NCBI GenBank assembly: GCA_029266525.1
Contig: JAQSWQ010000008.1
Location: 1-64,000, forward strand
DNA length: 64,000 nt
Direction of reading: 5' to 3'
DNA from: Microvirga sp.
Lineage (GTDB): Bacteria; Pseudomonadota; Alphaproteobacteria; Rhizobiales; Beijerinckiaceae
Below the pieces are notes generated by a model, which was not told the DNA's origin, ran no database searches, and saw nothing but the letters and a program-made list of their open reading frames with translations. The number at the start of each line of letters is the position of its first letter. The first letter of the stretch is position 1. Positions 1 to 7,788 of this stretch are shown here, in pieces. A program made the translations under genes and the position numbers.

Positions 1-105
1 TGGAGCGTCGACAAGCGCTGGACACCGGCAATGCCGGGCGAGCGGCGCGACGGGCTCTACGCGGGCTGGCGCAAGGCGGTGGAGCGATCGCTGGATTGGT
101 TTTGA
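1..105 (+). CDS. glpK: Glycerol kinase, C-terminal fragment
   Basis: Frame 1 is open from the window edge to TGA at 103-105 and encodes the last 34 residues of a protein. The segment [11 protein letters not shown] followed by L-D-W matches the conserved C-terminus of glycerol kinase, which in E. coli reads YAGWKKAVKRAM. Glycerol kinase phosphorylates glycerol to sn-glycerol 3-phosphate in the cytoplasm. Nothing else of the gene is in the window, so its start and neighbours to the left are unknown. It converges on the RidA gene, with palindromic repeat DNA in the gap. Confidence 0.8.
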   Translation, partial: WSVDKRWTPAMPGERRDGLYAGWRKAVERSLDWF

Positions 106-107
106 TC

Positions 108-128
108 GCCTCTCCCGGAGGGAGAGGC
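108..128. repeat. Perfect 9-bp hairpin after glpK
   Basis: Positions 108-116 are the exact reverse complement of 120-128, with a 3-base loop. It starts 2 bases after the glpK stop. There is no T-run on either side, so it is not a classic intrinsic terminator. It belongs to the CTCTCCCG/CGGGAGAG type of short palindrome also seen at 37862-37883. It could stabilise the 3' end of the glpK message. Confidence 0.6.
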
Positions 129-187
129 CGAGACGGCGCGGCAGCGCTGTCCGGGTGAGGGGTTTGCACGTAAGACGGAGAGCGGCG

Positions 188-250
188 AACCCTCTCCCCG
201 CTCGCGCCTTGCGGCGCGAGTCGGCCCTCCCCCGCAAAGGGGGGAGGGTT
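188..250 (-). repeat. GC-rich composite palindromic repeat, copy 1
   Basis: The stretch contains an 8-bp perfect hairpin (201-208 with 213-220, loop TTGC) and a second C-rich/G-rich hairpin (about 225-233 with 238-248). Its reverse complement aligns module by module with 4021-4080: C-run, TTGC, G-run, GACTC, small hairpin, G-run. These are therefore two copies of one dispersed repeat in opposite orientation. Its edge touches the stop codon of the RidA gene. Confidence 0.7.
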
Positions 251-698
251 AGCGCGGCACCACCGCCGTCGCCTCGATCTCGACCCGCGCGGCCTTCTCG
301 ACGAGGCGCACGACCTGCACCACCGCCATCGCCGGGTAGTGCGTGCCGATGATCTCGCGGTAGGCGCGGCCGAGGTCGCGCAGGCTCGCGACGTATTCGT
401 CGACGTCGAGCACGTACCAGGTGAGGCGCACGAGATGGTGCGGCTCGGCGCCGCCCTCGGCTAGGATGGCGCGGATGTTCGCGAGCGTTTGGCGCACCTG
501 CGCCACGAATCCGGCCGGGAAGTTGCCCATGGCGTCCCATCCGACGACGCCGCCGGTCACGAGAATGCGCCCTTCCGCCATCATGCCGTTGGCGTAGCCG
601 CGCGGCTTCGGCCAGCCCTGCGGCTGCAGCACTGTCGGCACATCGTCGCTCAGGGGCGAGGACGCTGGCGGGGGCGGCGGCTTCTTCGGCGCGCTCAT
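249..698 (-). CDS. RidA/YjgF family protein (probable enamine/imine deaminase)
   Basis: The protein has 149 residues. The segment from about residue 25 to the end fits RidA/YER057c proteins: an I-L-V-T-G-G-V core, Q-V-R-Q-T-L-A-N-I, and near the C-terminus V-R-L followed by V-E-I-E-A-T-A. The Arg there corresponds to the substrate-binding arginine of RidA. Family members hydrolyse reactive enamines/imines, and one branch contains 2-aminomuconate deaminase of aminoaromatic degradation. The N-terminus is an unusual Pro-rich tail. The ATG overlaps the TGA of the upstream thioesterase gene (ATGA), so it is the last gene of the aromatic-CoA operon. Whether it is a housekeeping RidA or a pathway deaminase cannot be settled from sequence. 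Confidence 0.85.
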   Translation of the reverse strand: MSAPKKPPPPPASSPLSDDVPTVLQPQGWPKPRGYANGMMAEGRILVTGGVVGWDAMGNFPAGFVAQVRQTLANIRAILAEGGAEPHHLVRLTWYVLDVDEYVASLRDLGRAYREIIGTHYPAMAVVQVVRLVEKAARVEIEATAVVPR

Positions 699-1156
699 CG
701 GCAGCGCTCCCGGTACGCTTCGAGCGCGGCGCGCAGGTCGTCGGGGATGCGGATCGCCCGGTGCTCGACGAGCGAGGTGGTGACGATCGTCATGCGGGCG
801 GCGAGCACCGGCTCCCCGCCGCGATGCCCGTGCACGCTCAGGGCGAGCGAGCTGTTGCCGATGCGGTCGACCAGCACCGCGAAGACCAACTCGTCGGCGA
901 GGAAGCCCGGCTTCATGAAATCGGCCTCGGCGTGCGCGGGCCCGAGCCCGATGCGCCGGTCGCGGATGAAATGGTGGTGCGGCAGGCCGAGCGCGCCCGC
1001 GAACCAGTCCTCGACGACGCCGTTGATGATGTCGAAATAGCGCGGGAAATAGACGATGCCGGCCGGGTCGCAATGCGAGAAGCGCACGGGCACCACTGTG
1101 CGCCAGGCGTCTGCCGGGAGCGCCGCGGCAGCAATCCGTTCCGGGGGCTTGCTCAT
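695..1156 (-). CDS. 4-hydroxybenzoyl-CoA thioesterase-like protein
   Basis: This 153-residue hot-dog-fold protein carries the motif H-C-D-P-A-G-I-V-Y-F-P-R-Y-F at about residues 28-41, the catalytic signature of the 4-hydroxybenzoyl-CoA/YbgC thioesterase group, with Asp as the likely catalytic residue. It would hydrolyse an aryl- or acyl-CoA ester in the cytoplasm. Its ATG overlaps the TGA of the upstream CoA-ligase gene, and its own stop overlaps the RidA start, so translation of the three genes is probably coupled. In this operon it could release a pathway product or rescue trapped CoA. Confidence 0.9.
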   Translation of the reverse strand: MSKPPERIAAAALPADAWRTVVPVRFSHCDPAGIVYFPRYFDIINGVVEDWFAGALGLPHHHFIRDRRIGLGPAHAEADFMKPGFLADELVFAVLVDRIGNSSLALSVHGHRGGEPVLAARMTIVTTSLVEHRAIRIPDDLRAALEAYRERCR

Positions 1157-2796
1157 GCAGCGGCCGGCGCGCTCGAAGCAGCCTGCGCCATCTGCCGCAA
1201 GGCAAAGCGTTGCAGTTTTCCAGTCTGCGTTTTCGGCAGCTCGCTCACGAACTCGATCGCGCGCGGATACTTGTAGGGCGCGATCTCCTGCTTGACGTGG
1301 TCCTGGAGCGCCTTCGCCATCTCCGGTCCAGGCCGCTCGCCCGCGGCGAGCACCACATAGGCCTTGACGATCATCCCGCGCTCCGGGCAGGGCGCGCCGA
1401 CTACGCCGCATTCGGCGACGGCGGGATGCGACAGGAGCGCCGCCTCGACCTCGGGGCCGGCGATGTTGTAGCCGGCCGAGATGATCATGTCGTCGGAACG
1501 CGCCTGGTACCAGAAATAGCCGTCCTCATCGAGGCGGTAGGTGTCGCCGGTGACGTTCCAGCCGTCTTGCACGTATTTCCGCTGGCGCTCGTCGGCAAGA
1601 TAGCGGCAACCGGTCGGGCCTCGGACCGCGAGCCGGCCCACCGAGCCGGGCGGCAGGTCGCGGCCGTCCTCGCCGATGACCTTGGCCTCGTAGCCCGGCA
1701 CCGGCTTCCCGGTGGCGCCGGGCCTGATCTCGTCCTCGCGCGCGGCGATGAAGATGTGCAGCATCTCGGTTGCACCGATGCCGTCCATGAGCTTCAGCCC
1801 GGTCGCCTCGTGCCAGGCCTCGAAGGTGGCCTTGGGCAGAGCCTCGCCGGCCGAGACGCATTTGCGCAGGGATGAAACGTCGTGCTCGCCGAGCTTTGCC
1901 AGCATGGCGCGATAGGCGGTCGGCGCCGTGAAGCAGACGCTCGCGCGATGTTTGGCGATCGCGGGCAATAGCTCGTCGGGCGTCGCCCGTTCGAGGAGCA
2001 CCGTCGCGGCCCCGACATGCATCGGGAACAGCGCGAGCCCGCCGAGCCCGAAGGTGAAGGCGAGCGGCGGCGAGCCGATGAAGCGGTCGTCTGGCGACGC
2101 GCGGAGCACGTGCCGGCCGTAGGAATCGCAGGTCGCGAGCAGGTCGCGATGGAAATGCATCGTGCCCTTGGGCTCGCCCGTGGTGCCCGAGGTGAAGGCG
2201 ATAAGGCAGACATCCTCCGCGGCGGTGTCGACCGCTTCGAACTCAGGGGAGACATCCACCATCAGCGCTTCGAGCCCGTCGGGGGGCCCGTCGCCCCAAT
2301 AGACGACGCGCTTCAGGTCCGGCGCGAGCGGACGCGCCTTCTCGAGCTCCGCCGCAAGCCGAGAGTCGCACAGGGCGAGCGTGACCTTCGCCTTGTTCAG
2401 CGGATAGGCGATCTCGCGCGCCCTCAACAGCGGCATCGTCGCCACCACGACCCCGCCCGCCTTCAGCACGGCGAGGAAGACCGCGACCCACGTCGGATTG
2501 TTGGCCGAGCGCAGAAGCACCCGTCCGCCGGGCACGAGACCGAGCGTGCCGACGAGCACATTGGCGATGCGGTTCACCTGCTCCTGAAGCTGCGCATAGG
2601 TCAGCGTCTCGGCGGGGCCGATCAGGCAGGGCGCGTCGCCCCTGCCCTCCTCGATCCAGCGGTCGAGGAAATGCGTCACGCAGTTCAGCCGCGCGGGGTA
2701 TTGCAGCTCTGGCAGCGTGAAGCGCAACTCCGGCCATCGATCGCGCGGCGGCAGGTTGTCCCGCGCGAAGGTGTCTATGTGGGCGGTGTAGGACAT
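1153..2796 (-). CDS. Benzoate / 2-aminobenzoate-type CoA ligase (AMP-forming)
   Basis: The protein has 547 residues and belongs to the ANL superfamily. The phosphate-binding loop T-S-G-T-T-G-E-P-K lies at about 202-210. The adenine-binding motif G-I-G-A-T-E-M follows in mid-protein, then the hinge region R-S-D-D-M-I, and the C-terminal catalytic Lys is in T-Q-T-G-K (about 527). The N-terminus I-D-T-F-A-R-D-N-L-P-P is typical of proteins annotated as 2-aminobenzoate-CoA ligase. It activates an aromatic acid with ATP and CoA. The downstream hydratase and dehydrogenase genes and the divergent importer support an aromatic-acid degradation role. The exact substrate (benzoate, anthranilate or a relative) is inferred, not proven. 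Confidence 0.9.
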   Translation of the reverse strand: MSYTAHIDTFARDNLPPRDRWPELRFTLPELQYPARLNCVTHFLDRWIEEGRGDAPCLIGPAETLTYAQLQEQVNRIANVLVGTLGLVPGGRVLLRSANNPTWVAVFLAVLKAGGVVVATMPLLRAREIAYPLNKAKVTLALCDSRLAAELEKARPLAPDLKRVVYWGDGPPDGLEALMVDVSPEFEAVDTAAEDVCLIAFTSGTTGEPKGTMHFHRDLLATCDSYGRHVLRASPDDRFIGSPPLAFTFGLGGLALFPMHVGAATVLLERATPDELLPAIAKHRASVCFTAPTAYRAMLAKLGEHDVSSLRKCVSAGEALPKATFEAWHEATGLKLMDGIGATEMLHIFIAAREDEIRPGATGKPVPGYEAKVIGEDGRDLPPGSVGRLAVRGPTGCRYLADERQRKYVQDGWNVTGDTYRLDEDGYFWYQARSDDMIISAGYNIAGPEVEAALLSHPAVAECGVVGAPCPERGMIVKAYVVLAAGERPGPEMAKALQDHVKQEIAPYKYPRAIEFVSELPKTQTGKLQRFALRQMAQAASSAPAAA

Positions 2797-2812
2797 GGTC
2801 CGTTCCTCCCTC

Positions 2813-4012
2813 TCACTCCGCCGCGCGCTGGACGCGCGGCGCGACTTGGGCCCCCTTCATCAGCTCGCGAGCGATGACGATCTTCTGGACCTCGGTCGCG
2901 CCCTCGTAGATGCGAAGCGCCCGGATCTCGCGATAGAGCTCCTCGACCTTGACGCCCTTGGTCACGCCGAGCCCGCCGAAGATCTGCACCGCCTTGTCGA
3001 TGACCTCCTGCGCGGCCTCGGTCGCGTGCATCTTCGCCATGGCGGCCTCGCGCGTGACCCGCGGCGCGCCGCGGTCCTTCGCCCAGGCGGCGCGGTAGAC
3101 GAGGAGAGCGGAGGCATCGACCGCGGTCGCCATGTCCGCGAGAGCGGCTTGCGTGAGCTGCAGGTCGCCTAGAGGAGCGCCGAAGAGCTTGCGCGAGGAG
3201 GCGCGCTCGATCGCCTCGTCGAGCGCGCGCCGAGCGAAGCCGAGGGCCGCCGCGCCGACGGTTGAGCGGAACACGTCGAGCGTCGCCATCGCAACCTTGA
3301 AGCCCTCGCCCGATGCACCGATTCGTTGCGACACTGGCACTCGGCAGCTCTCGAAGCGGAGCGTTGCGAGAGGATGCGGCGCTATCACCTCGATGCGTTC
3401 CTCAACCGTGAGGCCAGGCGCGTCGGCGTCGACCACGAAGGCCGAGAGACCCTTCGCGCCCGGGGCCTCGCCCGTGCGCACGAAGACGACATAATGGTCG
3501 GCGATGCCGCCGTTCGATATCCAGGTCTTCACGCCGTCGATGCGCACGGCCTCCGGTCCGTCCGGTGTGGCGGCGGTCGCCATCGCGGCGACGTCCGAGC
3601 CGGCCTCGGGCTCGGACAGCGCGAAGGCCGCGATCGTGACGCCCTCACCGACCGAGGGAAGGTAGCGCCGCTTCAGCTCCTCGGATCCGAACAGCGCGAT
3701 CGGCGCGGTGCCGAGCCCTTGCATGGCGAAGGCGAAATCGGCGAGGCCGTTGAAGGAGGCGAGCGTCTCGCGGGCAAGGCACAGCGTGCGCACGTCGAAC
3801 TCCGCGCCGAGACCGCCATAGGCCTCGGGCACCACGGCACGTAGCCAGCCGCCCTCGCCGAGGCACTCGACGAGCCGCCGGCACGAGGCGTCCACGTCCT
3901 CATGATCAACCAAGGACGCGAGCGTCTCGCCGGCCCATTCCCGCAGCTGCTCCGCGAAGCGGCGATGCCGCTCCTCAAAAAACGGCCAGTCGAGGAAAGA
4001 GCGGTCAGGCAT
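2813..4012 (-). CDS. Acyl-CoA dehydrogenase
   Basis: The protein has 399 residues, the usual length for the family, with an N-terminal helical domain, a middle beta domain ([10 protein letters not shown] at about 150-160) and a C-terminal helical domain. The motif I-Y-E-G-A-T-E-V-Q ends in the segment where short/medium-chain enzymes carry the catalytic Glu. Its second Glu is about residue 370. It would oxidise an acyl-CoA to the 2,3-enoyl-CoA with FAD and pass electrons to ETF. It lies 16 bases upstream of the CoA-ligase gene in the leftward operon, so its substrate is probably a CoA intermediate after ring activation or ring opening. Confidence 0.92.
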   Translation of the reverse strand: MPDRSFLDWPFFEERHRRFAEQLREWAGETLASLVDHEDVDASCRRLVECLGEGGWLRAVVPEAYGGLGAEFDVRTLCLARETLASFNGLADFAFAMQGLGTAPIALFGSEELKRRYLPSVGEGVTIAAFALSEPEAGSDVAAMATAATPDGPEAVRIDGVKTWISNGGIADHYVVFVRTGEAPGAKGLSAFVVDADAPGLTVEERIEVIAPHPLATLRFESCRVPVSQRIGASGEGFKVAMATLDVFRSTVGAAALGFARRALDEAIERASSRKLFGAPLGDLQLTQAALADMATAVDASALLVYRAAWAKDRGAPRVTREAAMAKMHATEAAQEVIDKAVQIFGGLGVTKGVKVEELYREIRALRIYEGATEVQKIVIARELMKGAQVAPRVQRAAE

Positions 4013-4020
4013 GGGCCGTC

Positions 4021-4200
4021 TCCCCTCCCCCTTGCGGGGAGGGCGGACTCGGCCGAAGGCCGAGCCGGGTGGGGGTCCCAGGCATGGAGCACAGGCCCCA
4101 ATGGTAGGGTAGATTGGTATCAGCCGCCCGGCGCAACGGAGCCCGCTCGAGCTCTGACCCGGCGACCCCCACCCCTACCCCTCCCCGCAAGGGGCAGGGG
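4021..4200 (+). repeat. GC-rich composite palindromic repeat, copy 2
   Basis: This fills most of the 210-base gap between the acyl-CoA dehydrogenase and enoyl-CoA hydratase genes. I see an 8-bp hairpin (4023-4030/4036-4043), a 7-bp hairpin (4048-4054/4058-4064), a long-range 11-bp inverted pair (4067-4077 with 4164-4174) and a 4-bp CCCC-GCAA-GGGG hairpin (4183-4194). The first 60 bases align with the reverse complement of 188-250. No coding potential is evident in the gap. In an operon transcript it would form extensive structure. Confidence 0.7.
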
Positions 4201-4222
4201 AATATACCGGCGCCGTCCATCC

Positions 4223-5059
4223 TCAATTCCCCTCGAACACCGGCTTCTCCTTCACTGCGAAGGCACGGTAGGCGCGGGCGAAGTCCTCGGTCGTCATGCA
4301 CAGCGCCTGGGCGACGGCCTCGGCCTCGATCGCCTCTTCGACCGACATCGCCCATTCCATGGCGAGCATGCGCTTCGTCATGGTGTTGCCGAAGGTCGGG
4401 CCGGCGGCGATCTCGGCGGCAAGCGCACGCGCCTCCTCGAGCACCCTGTCGGACGCCGCAAGCCGGGTGAAGAAGCCCCAAGCAGCGCCCTCCTCCCCGG
4501 TCATGAAGCGGCCGGTGTAGAGAAGCTCGGAGGCGCGGCCCTGGCCGATGATGCGGGGCAGGATCGCGCAGGCGCCCATGTCGCAGCCGGCAAGCCCGAC
4601 CTTGTTGAACAGGAACGCCACCTTCGCCCGCGGCGTGCCGATACGGATATCGGACGCCATGGCGATGATTGCGCCTGCGCCCGCGCAGACGCCGTCGACG
4701 GCGGCGACGATCGGCTGGGGCGCGGCGCGCATCGCCTTCACGAGCTCGCCGGTCATGCGCGTGAAGTCCGTGAGGCCCTTGGTGTCCATCTCGATGAGCG
4801 GGCCGATGATCTCGAACACGTCGCCGCCGGACGAGAAATTGCCGCCCGCTCCGGCGATCACCAGTGCCTTCACCGCCTCGTCCTTCTGGCAGGCCCAGAA
4901 GAAATCGGCGAGCTCGCGGTAGCTCTCGAAGGTCAGCGGGTTCTTGCGCTCGGGCCGGTTGAGGGTGACGGTCGCGACCTTTCCCTCCACGCTGAGAAGG
5001 AAATGCGTCGGCCTGAAGCCTGAGAGCGGCAGCGAAACGGAGTTGGCCGGCCGGCTCAC
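4223..5059 (-). CDS. Enoyl-CoA hydratase/isomerase (crotonase) family protein
   Basis: The protein has 278 residues. Crotonase-fold signatures are [16 protein letters not shown] near the N-terminus, the first oxyanion-hole segment F-S-S-G-G-D-V, and the second D-G-V-C-A-G-A-G. At the position where hydratases carry the first catalytic Glu (before the G-G segment) this protein reads [12 protein letters not shown], so that Glu appears to be Asn, with an Asp a few residues on. The start is GTG at 5059, overlapping the TGA of the MarR gene (GTGA). It probably acts on a CoA thioester of the aromatic pathway, but may not be a simple hydratase. Confidence 0.88.
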   Translation of the reverse strand: MSRPANSVSLPLSGFRPTHFLLSVEGKVATVTLNRPERKNPLTFESYRELADFFWACQKDEAVKALVIAGAGGNFSSGGDVFEIIGPLIEMDTKGLTDFTRMTGELVKAMRAAPQPIVAAVDGVCAGAGAIIAMASDIRIGTPRAKVAFLFNKVGLAGCDMGACAILPRIIGQGRASELLYTGRFMTGEEGAAWGFFTRLAASDRVLEEARALAAEIAAGPTFGNTMTKRMLAMEWAMSVEEAIEAEAVAQALCMTTEDFARAYRAFAVKEKPVFEGN

Positions 5060-5565
5060 GGGCGCTCTCCCTGCACCGCCTGCCGGGCGGAAGCTTTGGC
5101 CTTGGCGAGTAGCCGCAGCAGCTCCGTGACCTCGCTCCGCGACAGATCCCCGAGCATCTCGGCGATCCACATCTCGTGCTCCGCGGCCATGGCGCGGAAC
5201 TCGGCCCGGCCAAGATTGGTGAGGCTGATCACCTGGGCACGGCGGTCGTTCTCGGCGGTGCGGCGGTCGAGGTGGCACGAGGCAACGAGGCGCTCGACGA
5301 GCGCGGTCAGGTTGCCGTTGGAGACCATCATGCGCCGCGAGAGCTCGCTCAAGGTGAGCCCGTCCGGCGACTTGTCGAGCTGCGCCATCAAGTCGAACCG
5401 CGGCAGCGTCACGTCGAAGCGCTCGCGCAGGCGCTTGCGAACGCCGCCCTCGATGAGCGTGGTGCAGGTGAGAAGGCGCAGCCACAGCCGCAGCTCGTCC
5501 CGATGATCCTGCGGTTGCTCGGCGGCCTTCGTCTCGGCGTCGAGGAGGAGCACGTGCTCGTTCAC
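5056..5565 (-). CDS. MarR family transcriptional regulator
   Basis: The protein has 169 residues with a winged-helix MarR core. [22 protein letters not shown] is the recognition region, followed by a wing with [10 protein letters not shown]. MarR proteins in aromatic-acid clusters usually respond to an aryl-CoA thioester (BadR, GenR and CouR types). It lies between the SDR and hydratase genes. The GTG start at 5565 lies 1 base beyond the SDR stop, with a GGGGAGG Shine-Dalgarno sequence inside the SDR end. It is likely to repress its own operon and perhaps the divergent transporter through the palindrome at 6375-6392. Confidence 0.9.
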   Translation of the reverse strand: MNEHVLLLDAETKAAEQPQDHRDELRLWLRLLTCTTLIEGGVRKRLRERFDVTLPRFDLMAQLDKSPDGLTLSELSRRMMVSNGNLTALVERLVASCHLDRRTAENDRRAQVISLTNLGRAEFRAMAAEHEMWIAEMLGDLSRSEVTELLRLLAKAKASARQAVQGERP

Positions 5566-5566
5566 C

Positions 5567-6328
5567 TCACACCTCCCCTCCGGCGACGGCGATGGCCTGT
5601 CCGGTGACCGAGCGCGCGCCGTCTCCGCACAGCCACAGCACCGCGTCGGCAACTTCTGCCGGCGCGACGAGGCGCTTCTGCGGGTTGTGGCGCACGAGCT
5701 CGGCGAGTGCCTCCTCGCGGCTGCGGCCAGTCTTGGCGACGATCCGGTCGAGGCTCTCGCCGACGAGATCGGTGTCCGTGAAGCCGGGACAAACGGCATT
5801 CACGGTCACGCCCGTCGCCGCCGTCTCGAGAGCGAGCGACCGGACGAGCCCGACGACCGCGTGCTTCCCGGCGCAATAGGCGCTGACATAAGGATACCCC
5901 CGCAAGCCCGCCGTAGAGGCGATCGCGACGATGCGGCCGAAGCCGCGTTCGACCATCTTGCCGAGCACCGCCTGGGCGGCGTGCACCGCCCCCATTAGGT
6001 TCACGTCGAGCATGCGGCGGAAAAGCTGGTCGTCGGACTTGGCGAAGGGTGCCGATTCGGCGGCGCCAGCATTCGCGATGAGTAGGTCGATCGGCCCGCG
6101 GTCCTTGGCCGCGATGTCCGCCGCTCTCCTGACTGCCCCGGCGTCGGTTACGTCCGCGGCCGCGAAGCCGTGGGCATCGCCCGCGGCGACGGTGTCGCCG
6201 AGCGCGCATTGATCGCGCCCGACGATCGTCACCTTCGCGCCCGCGGCGACGAGCGCGGCCGCGACGCTCCGGCCGATGCCGCGGCTCCCGCCGGTGACGA
6301 GCGCATGTCGATCCCGAAGCGAATCCAT
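5567..6328 (-). CDS. Short-chain dehydrogenase/reductase
   Basis: This 253-residue SDR has the nucleotide motif G-G-S-R-G-I-G-R (about 13-20), N-A-G, and the catalytic Ser and Y-C-A-G-K (YxxxK) in mid-protein. It resembles FabG and beta-oxidation 3-hydroxyacyl-CoA dehydrogenases. It is the first gene of the leftward aromatic-CoA operon. By context it would oxidise a 3-hydroxyacyl-CoA made by the hydratase. It ends in G-G-E-V, and the MarR gene follows at once. Confidence 0.92.
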   Translation of the reverse strand: MDSLRDRHALVTGGSRGIGRSVAAALVAAGAKVTIVGRDQCALGDTVAAGDAHGFAAADVTDAGAVRRAADIAAKDRGPIDLLIANAGAAESAPFAKSDDQLFRRMLDVNLMGAVHAAQAVLGKMVERGFGRIVAIASTAGLRGYPYVSAYCAGKHAVVGLVRSLALETAATGVTVNAVCPGFTDTDLVGESLDRIVAKTGRSREEALAELVRHNPQKRLVAPAEVADAVLWLCGDGARSVTGQAIAVAGGEV

Positions 6329-6374
6329 CTCGCCTGCGTCACGCCCCCCACGCTCTTGCCGTGCGGCGCCGGTT

Positions 6375-6392
6375 TATTTTAAGCTTAAAATA
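6375..6392. promoter_or_regulatory. Perfect 18-bp palindrome, probable MarR operator
   Basis: The site reads TATTTTAAG followed by its exact reverse complement CTTAAAATA. It is strikingly AT-rich inside a GC-rich divergent gap of 211 bases. It lies 47 bases from the SDR start and 148 bases from the start of the ABC-transporter binding protein gene. Size and symmetry fit a MarR dimer site. It is the only such palindrome I noticed in the window, so both transcription units may be controlled from it. Confidence 0.65.
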
Positions 6393-6539
6393 TCACGGGG
6401 TCCCGGCCCGAGGTCAAGCGGCAGGGCTTTCGGCGAAAGCGATTGGCCGTCAGACTGCCTAGGACGCCGGACCGCCCTGCGGGCGGACAGGAAAACAGGC
6501 GCGATGCTTGCGCCGCGGAACGATCACGGGAGAGAAACG

Positions 6540-7721
6540 ATGAAGCGGACATTCAAGACGGCGAGCCTCGCGCTTGGGCTCGGCCTCTTTGCCTCGACGG
6601 CGCTCGCCCAATCGGGCGAGAAGATCCGGATCGGGCTCATCCAGACGCTGTCGGGGCCCGCCGCGACACTCGGCCAGCAGGCCCGGGACGGCTTCAACCT
6701 CGCGGTGAAGGAGCTTGGCGGCAAGCTCGGCGGCCGCGACGTCGAGCTTGTTGTTGTCGACGACGAGCTCAAGCCCGACGTCGCGGTGACGAAGGCAAAG
6801 GGACTCGTCGACCGCGACAAGGTCGATGTGGTGGTCGGCCCGATCTTCTCGAACGTGCTGCTTGCGATCCATAAGCCCGTGCTCGAGGGCGGCGCGATCC
6901 TGATCAGCGCCAATGCCGGGCCCTCAAGCTACGCCGGGAAGGAGTGCCACCCGAACTTCTTCGTCACCTCCTACCAGAACGACCAAGTCCACGAGGTCCT
7001 TGGTAAGGTTGCGCAGAACCGCGGCTACAAGAAGGTCTATTTGCTCGCCCCGAACTACCAGGCCGGCCGCGACTCGATGGCGGGCTTCAAGCGTCACTTC
7101 AAGGGCGAGGTCGTGGAAGAGTCCTACGTCCCGCTCAATACGCTCGACTTCCAGGGCGAACTCGCAAAGATCGCCGCTGCGCAACCGGACGCGATCTTCA
7201 CCTTCATGCCGGGCGGCATGGGCGTGAACCTCGTGCGCCAATACGGCCAGGCAGGCTTGAAGGAGCGCATCCCCTTCCTCTCCGCCTTCACGGTCGACGA
7301 GTCGACGCTGCCGGCACAGCAGGATGCGGCGGTCGGACTCCTCGGCGGCATGACCTGGGCGCCGAACATGGACAACCCGGTCAACAAAGCCTTCGTCGCG
7401 GCCTTCGAGAAGGAGTTCAATTACGTCCCCGGCTCTTACGCCATGCAGGCTTATGATACGGCAAGGCTGATCGACTCGGCCTTGAAGGCGACCGGCGGCA
7501 ACAGCGGGGACAAGAAGGCGCTCGCCGCGGCGATCCGCAAGGCCGACTTCAAGTCGGCGCGCGGCGACTTCAAGTTCAACGCCAACGGCTACCCGATCCA
7601 GGACTTTTGGCTAGTGAAGGTCGCGAAGCGGCCCGACGGCAAGTTCCAGACCGAGGTGGTCGAGAAGGTCTTTGACGACTACGGCGACGTCTACGCAAAG
7701 GATTGCAAGCCGGCGAGCTAG
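6540..7721 (+). CDS. Branched-chain amino-acid-type ABC transporter substrate-binding protein
   Basis: The precursor has 393 residues and a Sec signal peptide (K-R-T-F-K, hydrophobic core, A-L-A cleavage near residue 23). The mature part starts K-I-R-I-G-L-I-Q-T-L-S-G-P-A and fits periplasmic binding protein family 6 (LivK-like; Peripla_BP_6). These proteins bind amino acids, but also aromatic acids in catabolic clusters. It heads a five-gene importer operon divergent from the aromatic-CoA operon, so an aromatic acid such as benzoate or anthranilate is a plausible ligand (inference). ATG 6540 is chosen because the signal peptide begins there. Confidence 0.9.
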   Translation: MKRTFKTASLALGLGLFASTALAQSGEKIRIGLIQTLSGPAATLGQQARDGFNLAVKELGGKLGGRDVELVVVDDELKPDVAVTKAKGLVDRDKVDVVVGPIFSNVLLAIHKPVLEGGAILISANAGPSSYAGKECHPNFFVTSYQNDQVHEVLGKVAQNRGYKKVYLLAPNYQAGRDSMAGFKRHFKGEVVEESYVPLNTLDFQGELAKIAAAQPDAIFTFMPGGMGVNLVRQYGQAGLKERIPFLSAFTVDESTLPAQQDAAVGLLGGMTWAPNMDNPVNKAFVAAFEKEFNYVPGSYAMQAYDTARLIDSALKATGGNSGDKKALAAAIRKADFKSARGDFKFNANGYPIQDFWLVKVAKRPDGKFQTEVVEKVFDDYGDVYAKDCKPAS

Positions 7722-7728
7722 CTGCGCA

Positions 7729-7785
7729 GGCGAGTGGCGGGTGGCGAATAGAACGGTTATCCCTTCCCGCCATTCGCCATTCGCC
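7729..7785. repeat. Heptamer direct and inverted repeats before livH
   Basis: Three heptamers GGCGAGT, GGCGGGT and GGCGAAT (7729-7749) are followed 18 bases later by CGCCATT, CGCCATT and CGCC (7768-7785), which are near inverted copies. RNA from here could fold into a long hairpin with 7-base register shifts. It fills the gap between the binding-protein gene and livH and ends 3 bases before the livH ATG, leaving no visible Shine-Dalgarno sequence. Similar repeats are known from Bradyrhizobium-like genomes. Confidence 0.65.
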
Positions 7786-7788
7786 GAC

